From JACNIV01 sp965370415 (lineage in GTDB: Bacteria; Cloacimonadota; Cloacimonadia; Cloacimonadales; TCS61), in NCBI GenBank assembly GCA_965370415.1, contig CBDUTJ010000014.1:1-59273 (forward strand): a stretch of DNA of 59,273 nt, in the 5' to 3' direction. The notes below the pieces were generated by a model. The model did no database searches. It was given only the letters and a program-made list of their open reading frames with translations, and was not told the DNA's origin. Position 1 is the first letter of the stretch. Every line of letters begins with the position of its first letter. The position numbers were made by a program, and so were the translations under genes. Shown piece by piece: positions 6,977-15,558 of this stretch.

Positions 6977-8767
6977 ATGGCTTATAGATGTAATGTATTG
7001 TTGTGCACTTGTACAATGTGTGTTTCTGTTGGAGCTTTGAAAATAAAGAGTAAGCTTAAGGAAGAAATTAAGAGATTCAATTTAGAAGACGAAGTTCAAG
7101 TTATTCTTACAGGAAGTAGTTGGCTTTGCACAAAGGGACCAACCTTAATTGTTCAACCTGATGATGTAGTTTATCAGTTCTTAAAAGAAGAAGATATCCC
7201 TAATTTGGTTGAAGAGCATCTCTTAAAAGGAAGACCTGTACATTCTTTGATGTATATTCATCCTGAAGAATTACATCCTATTGAGAAATTACAAGATATT
7301 CCTTTTTATCATGACCAGAGACTTATTGCTCTTTGGAACAGAGGGATAATAGATCCCGAAGAGATTGATGAGTATATTGCCAGAGATGGATATAAGGCGT
7401 TGGTAAAAGTTTTGCAAGATATGACACCGGAAAGTGTAATACAGGAGATAAAAGATTCCGGATTAAGGGGAAGAGGTGGTGGAGGATTCCCAACCGGGAA
7501 GAAGTGGGAGTTCTGCAGAAAAAATCCAGGCTCGCCAAAATACCTGATTTGCAATGCTGATGAAGGTGATCCCGGTGCTTTTATGGACCGCTCAATTATT
7601 GAAGCAGACCCACATTCTCTTATTGAGGGGATGTTGATCGCTGCTTATGCAATTGGTGCAGAAAAGGGTTATGTTTACGTACGAAGTGAATATCCGCTTG
7701 CTATTCAAAGGTTAGATAGTGCAATCTTTAAAGCCAGAGAATACGGATTACTTGGAAAGGGCGTATTTGGTTCCGATTTTAATTTTGATGTGGAAATATT
7801 TCGTGGTGCTGGTGCATTTGTTTGTGGAGAAGAAACATCTTTAATTCATTCGATAGAAGGTGAACCAGCAGAACCCAGACAGAGACCTCCATTTCCTGTG
7901 GAAAGAGGGCTTTTTGGGAATCCTACAAATATAAATAATGTTGAAACATTATCTTGTTTGCCAAGAATAATAAATTTTGGAGCAAAATGGTTTGCCAGTA
8001 TTGGTACTGAAAAAAGCAAAGGTACAAAAGTCTTTTCTCTTGCAGGAAAAATAAATAATGCTGGACTTGTGGAAGTGCCAATGGGAATAACTCTGCGTGA
8101 AATGGTGTTTAAGATTGGTGGCGGAATTCCCAATAGAAAGAAGTTTAAAGCTGTTCAGACAGGAGGACCCTCCGGTGGTGTTATTCCTGAAAGCATGCTT
8201 GACTTACCTATTGATTATGAACGGATACAGGAAGCCGGAGCAATTATGGGTTCCGGTGGAATGATTGTTATGGATGAAGATGATTGTATGGTTGATATTG
8301 CTAGGTATTTTATTGAATTTACAAGAGATGAATCCTGTGGAAAGTGCTCTTCCTGCAGAGAAGGTTTAGATGCAATGTATGAGATTTTAACTAATATTTG
8401 TGAAGGAAATGGTAAAGAGGGAGATATAGAATTTTTAGAAGAATTGGGAGAAGCAACTATAAATGCTTCAATGTGTGGATTAGGAAAGTCAGCTCCAAAT
8501 CCTGTATTAACTTCGATCCGTCATTATAGAGATGAATATATTGCCCATATCAGGGATAAGAAATGTCCGGCTAAATCATGTGTAGCTCTAATTGAATATT
8601 CAATCGACCAGGAAAAATGCACAGGTTGCTTTATATGTAATGTGAATTGTCCGACAAATGCAATTATTGGAGAAAAGAAGAAACCTCAAACCATAGATAA
8701 GAGTAAATGTATTAAATGCAGTGTTTGTTTTGAAGTATGTAGATTTGATGCAATAAAGGTAGGTTAA
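6977..8767 (+). CDS. NuoF/HndC-type NADH-binding flavoprotein
   Basis: 596 residues. The N-terminal thioredoxin-like [2Fe-2S] domain (Cys 10/12/15 and 51) is followed by the NADH-binding GRGGGGFPTGKKW (165-177). The FMN-binding stretch includes CNADEGDPGAFMDR. The Fe-S ligands are ESCGKCSSCREG plus the later Cys in SMCGLG. Two ferredoxin motifs lie at the C-terminus (CTGCFICNVNCP and CIKCSVCFEVC). This is the full HndC/HydB architecture, the subunit that oxidises or reduces NAD(P)(H) and is thought to hold the bifurcating flavin in HydABC enzymes. It ends six bases before the first DRTGG gene. The function is firm at the level of NADH:Fe-S electron entry. Confidence 0.95.
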   Translation: MAYRCNVLLCTCTMCVSVGALKIKSKLKEEIKRFNLEDEVQVILTGSSWLCTKGPTLIVQPDDVVYQFLKEEDIPNLVEEHLLKGRPVHSLMYIHPEELHPIEKLQDIPFYHDQRLIALWNRGIIDPEEIDEYIARDGYKALVKVLQDMTPESVIQEIKDSGLRGRGGGGFPTGKKWEFCRKNPGSPKYLICNADEGDPGAFMDRSIIEADPHSLIEGMLIAAYAIGAEKGYVYVRSEYPLAIQRLDSAIFKAREYGLLGKGVFGSDFNFDVEIFRGAGAFVCGEETSLIHSIEGEPAEPRQRPPFPVERGLFGNPTNINNVETLSCLPRIINFGAKWFASIGTEKSKGTKVFSLAGKINNAGLVEVPMGITLREMVFKIGGGIPNRKKFKAVQTGGPSGGVIPESMLDLPIDYERIQEAGAIMGSGGMIVMDEDDCMVDIARYFIEFTRDESCGKCSSCREGLDAMYEILTNICEGNGKEGDIEFLEELGEATINASMCGLGKSAPNPVLTSIRHYRDEYIAHIRDKKCPAKSCVALIEYSIDQEKCTGCFICNVNCPTNAIIGEKKKPQTIDKSKCIKCSVCFEVCRFDAIKVG

Positions 8768-8772
8768 TTATT

Positions 8773-9135
8773 ATGAAACTTATAAAAATAAAAGAACTGC
8801 TTGAAGCAGAAGTTCTTTCAGGGGAAGATAACTTGGACATAGAAGTTAGTTTAGGTTGTGCTGCAGATTTGATGAGTGACATATTAGCTTTTGGTAAACC
8901 GGATTCCATTCTTTTAACAGGATTGACAAATCTTCAGGTTATTAATACTGCTAATATATCTGATATGAAAGCAATTTGTTTTGTCAGAGGGAAAAAGCCT
9001 GATGAAGATATTATAAAAGCAGCTAAAAGAAATGATCTGGTTGTACTTTTTACAAATCTTCCAATGTTTGAAACTTGTGGGAGATTATATGAAAAAGGAC
9101 TCAAAGGTTTAGGGTATTTAGGGATTGACCAATAA
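8773..9135 (+). CDS. DRTGG-domain protein, first copy
   Basis: 120 residues. The middle SLGCAADLMSDILAFG and the later LPMFETCGRLYEKG match stand-alone DRTGG-domain proteins found beside HydABC-type genes. The fold is related to a domain of phosphotransacetylase and may bind a nucleotide or phosphorylated ligand; its biochemical role is unknown. It starts just after nuoF and shares about half of its pattern with the second DRTGG gene at 10103 (KVVSGDVDREISAGYSSDLLSDV there). A regulatory or assembly role for the Nuo-Hdr complex is inferred only from this repeated context. Confidence 0.82.
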   Translation: MKLIKIKELLEAEVLSGEDNLDIEVSLGCAADLMSDILAFGKPDSILLTGLTNLQVINTANISDMKAICFVRGKKPDEDIIKAAKRNDLVVLFTNLPMFETCGRLYEKGLKGLGYLGIDQ

Positions 9136-9136
9136 A

Positions 9137-10069
9137 ATGGAAGAAAATAGAAAAACTACGAAAATTCAAGAACTAACATACGAACTAAAGGTTGAAGATG
9201 TAATGAGTAAAAATATCGAAACTGTCAGTTCAAAAATGTCTATTTATTCTTTAAGAGATATTTTGCAAAAGAAGCGAATTTCTGGGGTTCCTGTTGTAGA
9301 TGAAGACAAACTTGTTGGTTTAATGAGTATTGAAGATTTTATTAAATGCCTGGAACAGAAAGAAATGGATGCTATGGTAGAAGATAAGATGACAAAAAAT
9401 CTAAAGACTCTGTATGCTGATGAACCACTTGTTCATGCTGTTATGAAATTCGAGAAATTTGGGTTTGGTCGTTTTCCTGTGATTTCAAGGAAAGATAAAA
9501 AACTCGTCGGTATTATTACAAAAAGTGATATTATAAAAGGAGTATTAAAGAAATTAGAAACAGCCTATCATGACGAAGAGGAACGAAGATATAGAGCGAG
9601 TCATATTTTCAATGATATTGTTGCTGATGAGCTTTTTTTTAAATTTCAATATTTCGTCGAAGGCAAGAACTTTGATAAAGCAGGAGAAGCTGCCACCGGA
9701 CTAAAGAAAACGCTTTATAGACTTGGTATCTCTCCGGAAATAGTGCGTAGAGCTGCAATTTCAACTTATGAAGCTGAAATTAATATAGTAGCATTTACCA
9801 CAAGTGGGCAAATAATAGCATATCTTGAACCTCATCAAATTAAAATCGTTATAAAAGATAAAGGACCAGGCATTCCCAATATTGAAGATGCAATGAAACC
9901 CGGTTTTTCTACTGCTCCCGGATGGGTGAGAGAATTAGGATTTGGTGCAGGTATGGGACTTCCTAATATAAAGAAATTTGCTGATAAAATGACACTAAGA
10001 TCGAAAGTTGGCAAGGGAACACATTTAGAAATTATTATTAAGCTTAGTAATTATCGTGATGAAAATTAA
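9137..10069 (+). CDS. CBS-pair protein with serine-kinase/anti-sigma-type ATPase domain
   Basis: 310 residues from ATG 9137, which directly follows the preceding stop; a TTG at 9125 is possible but lacks RBS spacing. Two CBS domains cover about residues 15-75 (VEDVMSKNIETV) and 80-140 (VEDKMTKNLKTLYADEP). A GHKL ATPase domain covers about 200-305, with the N-box in STYEAEINIV, G1 DKGPGIPN and G2 GFGAGMGLPNIKK. This architecture resembles RsbW-like regulators fused to an adenylate-sensing CBS pair. Located among DRTGG and PHP genes inside an NADH/Hdr operon, it may sense adenylate or redox state, but its target is unknown. Confidence 0.85.
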   Translation: MEENRKTTKIQELTYELKVEDVMSKNIETVSSKMSIYSLRDILQKKRISGVPVVDEDKLVGLMSIEDFIKCLEQKEMDAMVEDKMTKNLKTLYADEPLVHAVMKFEKFGFGRFPVISRKDKKLVGIITKSDIIKGVLKKLETAYHDEEERRYRASHIFNDIVADELFFKFQYFVEGKNFDKAGEAATGLKKTLYRLGISPEIVRRAAISTYEAEINIVAFTTSGQIIAYLEPHQIKIVIKDKGPGIPNIEDAMKPGFSTAPGWVRELGFGAGMGLPNIKKFADKMTLRSKVGKGTHLEIIIKLSNYRDEN

Positions 10070-10102
10070 TTTCTCAGTTAAGAATAAGAGAAAAGAGGGA
10101 AA

Positions 10103-10447
10103 ATGATTAATTTAAAAGATATTGTACAAAAACTTGGTCTAAAAGTAGTTTCCGGGGATGTTGATAGAGAAATAAGTGCAGGATATTCAAGTGATTTGCT
10201 TAGTGATGTCATTGCAAATGCTCAAAAAGATAATATCTGGATCACCTTACAAATTCATATAAATATTGTAGCTGTAGCAAATTTACAGGAACTTGCAGGG
10301 ATCATTCTTGTAAATGGACGACAACCGGAAGAAGCAACTTTGAAAAAAGCAGAACAGGAAAATATTCCTATTCTGTTAACAGAATTATCGACTTTTGAAA
10401 TTGTGGGAAAACTTTATGAACTGGGAATACACGGGAATAAGAGTTAA
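10103..10447 (+). CDS. DRTGG-domain protein, second copy
   Basis: 114 residues with an AGAGGGAAAATG initiation region. It parallels the gene at 8773 domain for domain: KVVSGDVDREISAGYSSDLL at the front, then VNGRQPEEATLKKAEQENIP where the first copy has VRGKKPDEDIIKAAKRND, and LSTFEIVGKLYELGIHG where the first has LPMFETCGRLYEKGLKG. It is therefore a divergent paralogue rather than a recent duplicate. Function unknown; probably one half of a paired sensor or assembly factor with the first copy. Confidence 0.8.
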   Translation: MINLKDIVQKLGLKVVSGDVDREISAGYSSDLLSDVIANAQKDNIWITLQIHINIVAVANLQELAGIILVNGRQPEEATLKKAEQENIPILLTELSTFEIVGKLYELGIHGNKS

Positions 10448-10462
10448 TGAGGTCTCAAAAGT

Positions 10463-11206
10463 ATGCTCAAAAATATCAAAGCGGATTTGCATATTCATAC
10501 CTGCCTTTCCCCGTGTGGTGATATGGATATGACGCCTACGGCGATAGTAGAAAAAGCAAGATCGAAAGGATTGGATGTGATTGGTATTTGTGACCATAAT
10601 TCATCTGAAAATGTAGCTGCCGTAAAGAAAGCCGGAGAAAAATATAATTTGAAAGTTCTTGGCGGAATGGAAGTTACATCTAAAGAAGAAGTGCATATCC
10701 TGGCTCTTTTTGATGAAAATAAAAAATTATCTGAGCTTCAGGAAACCGTATATGAAAATCTAGATGGAAAGAATGACGAGGAGCTTTTCGGATATCAGCT
10801 AATAGTAGATGAGCAGGATGAGATCATCGATCTTAATGAAAAACTATTGATCGGTGCTACAAACCTGACAGTCGAGAGAATAGTAGAACTTGTACATTCT
10901 CTGAATGGACTTGCAATTGCCTCTCATGTTGATCGTGAAAGATTCAGCCTGATCGGTCAACTGGGCTTTGTTCCTGAAGGATTGGAACTGGATGGGCTGG
11001 AATTATCACCCAGATATATGTCCGAAAAGAAAAAACTTGAATTTCCAATGGCATCGGGCTTTCCGCTCGTCACTTTTTCTGATGCTCATTTACCAGATGA
11101 TATTGGCAAAACTTCAACCACTTTCTTGCTTGATAATATAACTGTGATAGAGTTGAAAAAAGCTTTGAAGAATAAAAATGGAAGATCTATCATTACATAT
11201 TCTTGA
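10463..11206 (+). CDS. PHP-domain metal-dependent phosphoesterase
   Basis: 247 residues with PHP metal-binding motifs in order: ADLHIHTCLSPCGD near the N-terminus, IGICDHNSSENV at about 40, GGMEVTSKEEVHIL, IASHVDRERFS and TFSDAHLPDDIG. It belongs with the TrpH/YciV-like phosphoesterases often found next to HydABC genes. The substrate is unknown. It begins 15 bases after the second DRTGG gene and overlaps the following HATPase gene by 29 bases, which implies coupled translation. It is the fourth accessory gene between nuoF and the NuoG-HdrA fusion. Confidence 0.88.
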   Translation: MLKNIKADLHIHTCLSPCGDMDMTPTAIVEKARSKGLDVIGICDHNSSENVAAVKKAGEKYNLKVLGGMEVTSKEEVHILALFDENKKLSELQETVYENLDGKNDEELFGYQLIVDEQDEIIDLNEKLLIGATNLTVERIVELVHSLNGLAIASHVDRERFSLIGQLGFVPEGLELDGLELSPRYMSEKKKLEFPMASGFPLVTFSDAHLPDDIGKTSTTFLLDNITVIELKKALKNKNGRSIITYS

Positions 11207-11627
11207 TGTAGTCGAGAACTCGATCGAAGCAAATGCTTCGAAAATTGAGATTAAGATCAGAGAGGAAAAAAACAAGGATTTACTCGTAATCGAGATAAAG
11301 GATAATGGAAGAGGAATGAACAGAGAAACCATTAACAAAGTGCTGGATCCGTTCTATACAACAAGAACGACACGAAAAGTGGGCTTAGGACTTTCTTTTT
11401 TAGCACAAGCTGCTAAAGAGAGTAATGGAGATTTTGAGATAAATTCAAAGGTTGGTGTAGGTACAGAGCTTAAGGCTACTTTTCAATATAGTCATATTGA
11501 CCGTAAACCCATTGGGAATATGAACGATACAATTGTGACCTTAATTATTTCTCATCCTGAAATTAATTTTATTTATGAATATCAAAATGAAGAGGGAAAT
11601 TATATTCTGGATTCAAATGAAATATAA
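11178..11627 (+). CDS. GHKL/HATPase-domain protein (histidine-kinase-like ATPase)
   Basis: 149 residues. The N-box is LDVVENSIEANA, G1 is IKDNGRGMN, the F-box-like segment is LDPFYTTRTT and G2 is VGLGLSFL. It is therefore an ATP-binding domain like that of sensor kinases, but without a phosphoacceptor His domain or transmembrane helix. Such short HATPases accompany DRTGG and PHP genes in bifurcating-hydrogenase loci. It overlaps the PHP gene and is the last accessory gene; the downstream NuoG-HdrA gene is separated from it by the four-helix-bundle cassette. Confidence 0.83.
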   Translation: MEDLSLHILDVVENSIEANASKIEIKIREEKNKDLLVIEIKDNGRGMNRETINKVLDPFYTTRTTRKVGLGLSFLAQAAKESNGDFEINSKVGVGTELKATFQYSHIDRKPIGNMNDTIVTLIISHPEINFIYEYQNEEGNYILDSNEI

Positions 11628-11639
11628 GGTGAAATAGCA

Positions 11640-12265
11640 AATGACAAATTCCAAAATTCAAATAAGTATCAATGATCAAAATTTCAAATTCAAAACAAAT
11701 CGTAGCTTTAGCTCGTTTGTTGTTTCATCATTGTTATTTGGAATTTATTTGTATTTTGGAATTTGTTGTTTGTGATTTTTTTAGGGATAGCTATGGATAA
11801 AGTAAAGAATACAAAAAAAGTTTATGATTTAGAAGAAAGGACTTTCATTTTTGCAAAAAATGTAAGACTTTTTGTAAAAACTTTACCCAAAACAACTGCA
11901 AATATAGAAGACGGAAAACAAGTAATCCGAGCTTCAGGTTCTGTGGGAGCAAATTATAGAGAAGCAAACGAAGCTTTGAGTAAAAAAGATTTTATGATGA
12001 GAATAAAAATTAGTCGTAAAGAAGCAAAAGAAAGCAGTTATTGGCTTAGATTGATTAATGAAACAAACAACTTAGAAAATGCTGATGATGCTGTGTATTT
12101 GATTCAAGAAGCAGATGAATTAAAAAAGATATTTTCATCAATTTTGGAAAAATCAAAATGACAAAATTCAAAGTTGTAAAACAGATCAAAGCATTTATTA
12201 TTTGTGATTTTATATTATTTGTATTTGGAATTTATTTATTTTTTGGGATTTGTTTTTTGTGATTT
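11640..12265 (+). mobile_element. Repeat-bounded cassette carrying a four-helix-bundle gene
   Basis: Two related imperfectly palindromic copies flank the gene at 11793. Copy 1 (11640-11778) starts ATGACAAATTCCAAAATTC and ends TTGGAATTTGTTGTTTGTGA. Copy 2 (12158-12265) starts ATGACAAAATTCAAA and ends GGGATTTGTTTTTTGTGATT. The stop codon of the gene (TGA, 12159-12161) lies inside copy 2. The unit sits between two co-directional genes of the Nuo-Hdr operon and keeps their orientation. No transposase is encoded. Confidence 0.6.
11793..12161 (+). CDS. Four-helix-bundle protein (23S rRNA intervening-sequence protein family)
   Basis: 122 residues from ATG 11793 (AGGG 10 bases upstream; an in-frame TTG at 11763 would add a hydrophobic stretch encoded by the repeat). 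The family hallmark is RASGSVGANYREANEALSKK near residues 47-66, followed by the basic FMMRIKISRKEAKES helix. The family was first seen in intervening sequences of 23S rRNA genes and is also common as isolated intergenic genes. Its molecular role is not established. Here it interrupts a catabolic operon inside a repeat-bounded unit, so it is likely a passenger of a small mobile cassette and not part of the Nuo-Hdr enzyme. Confidence 0.9.
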   Translation: MDKVKNTKKVYDLEERTFIFAKNVRLFVKTLPKTTANIEDGKQVIRASGSVGANYREANEALSKKDFMMRIKISRKEAKESSYWLRLINETNNLENADDAVYLIQEADELKKIFSSILEKSK

Positions 12266-12285
12266 AAAAAAGAAAAGGTATAAAT

Positions 12286-15200
12286 ATGGTTAATTTTATT
12301 ATTAATGGAATGAAGGTAGAAGTTGAAGAAGGTACTACTATTCTTCAAGCAGCAGAGAAAAATGGTATAAATATTCCGACTTTATGTTATCATAAAGCAC
12401 TTCCTGCTTATGGAGCTTGCAGATTATGTATTGTTGAGGTAAGCCAGAAGGGCGGGAGACCGTCTATTCAAGCATCCTGCACTTATCCTGTTCAAGATGG
12501 TCTTATTATCAAAACCGATACGGAGCAAATAAAAAAAACCCGAAAGATAGTGATTGAATTATTATTGGCAAAGTGCCCTGATTCTGAAGTTATACAAGAT
12601 CTTGCAAAAGAATTCGGAGTTGGGAAACCAAGGATCAAGCTAAAAAATGAAGACTGTATTCTTTGTGGATTATGTGTGCGAATGTGCAAAGACAGGATGG
12701 GCAGAGGTGCGATCGGTTTTGCAAATAGAGGAAATAACCGTGTAGTGGTTCCTGCTTTTGACACTCAATCTGATGTGTGCCAGACTTGTGGAGCATGCGA
12801 TAGTATTTGTCCAACAAAAACCGGAATAAAATTTGAAAAAATCACAGAAAATGAACCTGTTCCGATTCTATCTGAATTTGATGAAGGATTGATAAAAAGA
12901 TCTGCTATTTACATTCCATATGCTCAGGCTGTTCCTAATTATGCCAATATTGATCCGGATTATTGTGTGCAGCTAAATACCGGAGAATGTAAGATCTGTA
13001 CAGAATACTGTGAAGCGGATGCAATTGATTTTGACCAAAAAGAAGAAATTCATAAACTGAATATCGGCTCGGTGATTATTGCAAACGGGTCTGATAAGTT
13101 TGATCCTACAGCATTGCATGAATATGGGTATGGTAGATATAAAAATGTACTTACAAGTATCCAGTTTGAAAGAGTACTGGCTGCTTCGGGTCCTTTTGAA
13201 GGACATCTGCAAAGACCTGCCGACGGCAAAGTTCCAACCAAAATTGCCTGGATACAGTGTGTAGGTTCAAGAAACGAAAATTCACATATGCCGTATTGTT
13301 CTTCTGTCTGTTGTATGTATGCTCTTAAAGAAGCAATAATAGCCAAAGAGCATGTAAAAACTGTTGAACCTACAATATTTTTTATGGATATTCGTGCTTA
13401 TGGTAAAGATTTTGATAAATTCTATGATCAGGCAAAAAATGTGGGAGTCAGGTTTATTCGCTCACGAGTTGGGAAAATAAAAGAGATAAAAGAAACAGGA
13501 AACCTGGAATTATATTATGTGAAAGAAAATGGTGATCTTGAAATTGAAGAATTTGAAATGGTCGTGCTTTCTATCGGGCTTACACCTACAAGAGATATGG
13601 TGGATGTAACCGATAAACTTGATGTTCGTCTTAATGAATTTAATTTTATAGAAAATACAGGAATGTCATCCATCCAGACTACCAGACCCGGAATTTATGT
13701 TTGCGGTCCTGCAGCTTCACCAAAAGATATCCCGGAAACAGTTATGCAGGCTTCCGGAGCAGTTGCTGGTTCTGCGGAAATACTTTCGGAAGTTCGTGGA
13801 ACAGAAATAACTGAAAAAGTTTATCCAGAAGAAATCGATGTAAGTGGAAAGAAACCCAGGATCGGAGTTTTCGTGTGCCATTGTGGTATTAATATAGGAA
13901 GCGTGGTAAATGTTCCTGAAGTGGTTAAATTTGCTAAAACATTACCTAATGTTGTTTATGCTGAGGATAATTTATTTACCTGCTCACAGGATACTCAGGA
14001 AAAAATGAAGGAACTTATCGATGAATATAAACTTAATCGAGTTGTTGTTTCTTCCTGCTCACCGAGTACTCACGAACCTTTGTTCCAGGAAACATTGAGA
14101 GAAGCCGGATTGAATCCATATCTTTTTGATATGGCAAATATCAGGAATCAATGTAGCTGGGTTCATAAAGATGATAAAGAAGGAGCAACTGAAAAAGCAA
14201 AAATTCTTACAAAAGTTGCTGTTGGGAAAGTAAGACTTTTAGAATCACTTCATTCGATTTCTCTTGATGTTACCCAAACAGCACTCGTTATCGGTGGAGG
14301 ACTTTCCGGTATGACAGCAGCTCTTTCTGTTGCAGAACAGGGTTTTGAAGTAGCACTCATCGAAAGAAAAGATAAATTGGGTGGGAATCTTCATAGGCTT
14401 GCTGAATCTGTTGATGGAAAGAAGATCTCGGATTATCTCACTGAACTTAATGATGAAATTAACAAGCATCCGCTTATAAAGGTTTTCACTAATTCGGAAG
14501 CTAAAGAAATAGACGGATATATTGGAAACTACCAAACGAAGATATTCAATAAAAAAGAAAAAAAAGAAGTTGTCTTTGAACATGGAGTGATCATTATTAC
14601 TATCGGTGCGAACGAATCTAAACCCGAGGAATATTTTTATGGGAAAAACAAGAATGTTATAACTCATCTGGATTTTGAAACAGACTTTGAAGAAAATAAA
14701 AAGGTTTATCAAAAACTTAAAAATATAGTTATGATCCAATGCGTCGGTTCTCGTGATGAAAAGCGTCCTTACTGCTCGAGAGTTTGTTGCACCCAATCTA
14801 TAAAAAATGCTATTCGTTTGAAAGAATTAAATCCGAAAATGAATGTTTATATTCTTTACAGAGATATCAGAACTTATGGTTTTTATGAGAAATTCTATCA
14901 GAAAGCAAGAGAACTCGGTGTTATTTTCATCAGGTATGAAGAAGATGCAAAACCAGTCGTGGAAATAGACGAAGAGCGTATGGTTCTGAATGAAAAAGGA
15001 TTAGCTCTTACGATCAAGGATCATGTTTTGAATCAGGAAGTTGTGATCTATCCTGACAAATTAATCTTAGCTTCTGCAATGGTTCCCCAGGAAGATGCTG
15101 AAGAAATTTCTCAAATGCTGAAACTTCCGCTTAATGAAGACAATTTCTTTATGGAAGCTCACGTAAAACTTCGTCCTGTAGATTTCGCTGCCGAAGGATT

Positions 15201-15558
15201 ATTCTTAGCCGGTCTTGCTCATTCTCCAAAAGGAATCGAAGAAACGATTTCACAGGCAAAAGCAGCAGCAGAAAGAGCGTGTTCCATTATCTGTTCAGAT
15301 GAATATATGTCGGAAGCATATATTGCACAAGTAGATCTTGATATGTGTGCAGGCTGCGGAATGTGTGTTGCTGTTTGTCCTTATGGAGCACCGGAGTTAT
15401 TCTGGATGAACGGTAGGGAATATGCTCATATAAATTCCGGACTCTGTAAAGGTTGTGGAAGTTGTGCGGCTGTTTGTCCTTCCGGAGCTATGCAGCAGCT
15501 TGGATATAAAGAAGAGCAAACCCTGGCAATGCTGAATGAAGCATTAGAAGGTTGGTAA
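12286..15558 (+). CDS. NuoG N-terminal module fused to the remainder of a long HdrA
   Basis: 1090 residues. Residues 1-185 are a NuoG/HydA-type N-terminus: plant-type [2Fe-2S] Cys 34/45/48/65, then two [4Fe-4S] motifs Cys 124/127/130/134 and 165/168/171/175. From FDEGLIKRSAIYIPYAQAVP (198-217) the protein continues as HdrA exactly where the HdrA part of the gene at 5668 left off. It contains CKICTEYCEADAI, the first CVGSRN and YCSSVCCMYA, a VFVCHCGINIGSVV domain, a second FAD Rossmann GGGLSGM (about 668) and a second CVGSRDEKRPYCSRVCC. Two C-terminal ferredoxin motifs follow (about 1022-1067). No [FeFe] hydrogenase H-cluster domain is present. RBS is AAAAGG. Confidence 0.92.
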   Translation: MVNFIINGMKVEVEEGTTILQAAEKNGINIPTLCYHKALPAYGACRLCIVEVSQKGGRPSIQASCTYPVQDGLIIKTDTEQIKKTRKIVIELLLAKCPDSEVIQDLAKEFGVGKPRIKLKNEDCILCGLCVRMCKDRMGRGAIGFANRGNNRVVVPAFDTQSDVCQTCGACDSICPTKTGIKFEKITENEPVPILSEFDEGLIKRSAIYIPYAQAVPNYANIDPDYCVQLNTGECKICTEYCEADAIDFDQKEEIHKLNIGSVIIANGSDKFDPTALHEYGYGRYKNVLTSIQFERVLAASGPFEGHLQRPADGKVPTKIAWIQCVGSRNENSHMPYCSSVCCMYALKEAIIAKEHVKTVEPTIFFMDIRAYGKDFDKFYDQAKNVGVRFIRSRVGKIKEIKETGNLELYYVKENGDLEIEEFEMVVLSIGLTPTRDMVDVTDKLDVRLNEFNFIENTGMSSIQTTRPGIYVCGPAASPKDIPETVMQASGAVAGSAEILSEVRGTEITEKVYPEEIDVSGKKPRIGVFVCHCGINIGSVVNVPEVVKFAKTLPNVVYAEDNLFTCSQDTQEKMKELIDEYKLNRVVVSSCSPSTHEPLFQETLREAGLNPYLFDMANIRNQCSWVHKDDKEGATEKAKILTKVAVGKVRLLESLHSISLDVTQTALVIGGGLSGMTAALSVAEQGFEVALIERKDKLGGNLHRLAESVDGKKISDYLTELNDEINKHPLIKVFTNSEAKEIDGYIGNYQTKIFNKKEKKEVVFEHGVIIITIGANESKPEEYFYGKNKNVITHLDFETDFEENKKVYQKLKNIVMIQCVGSRDEKRPYCSRVCCTQSIKNAIRLKELNPKMNVYILYRDIRTYGFYEKFYQKARELGVIFIRYEEDAKPVVEIDEERMVLNEKGLALTIKDHVLNQEVVIYPDKLILASAMVPQEDAEEISQMLKLPLNEDNFFMEAHVKLRPVDFAAEGLFLAGLAHSPKGIEETISQAKAAAERACSIICSDEYMSEAYIAQVDLDMCAGCGMCVAVCPYGAPELFWMNGREYAHINSGLCKGCGSCAAVCPSGAMQQLGYKEEQTLAMLNEALEGW

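Noticed and set aside
14245..14796. 183-codon minus-strand frame inside the NuoG-HdrA gene
   Set aside because: Lies opposite the second HdrA FAD domain, which is clearly coding; Phe/Ile-rich shadow product.
12286..15558. NuoG-HdrA fusion as an [FeFe] hydrogenase (HydA/HndD)
   Set aside because: The N-terminal Fe-S module is HydA-like, but no H-cluster motifs follow; the rest is HdrA.
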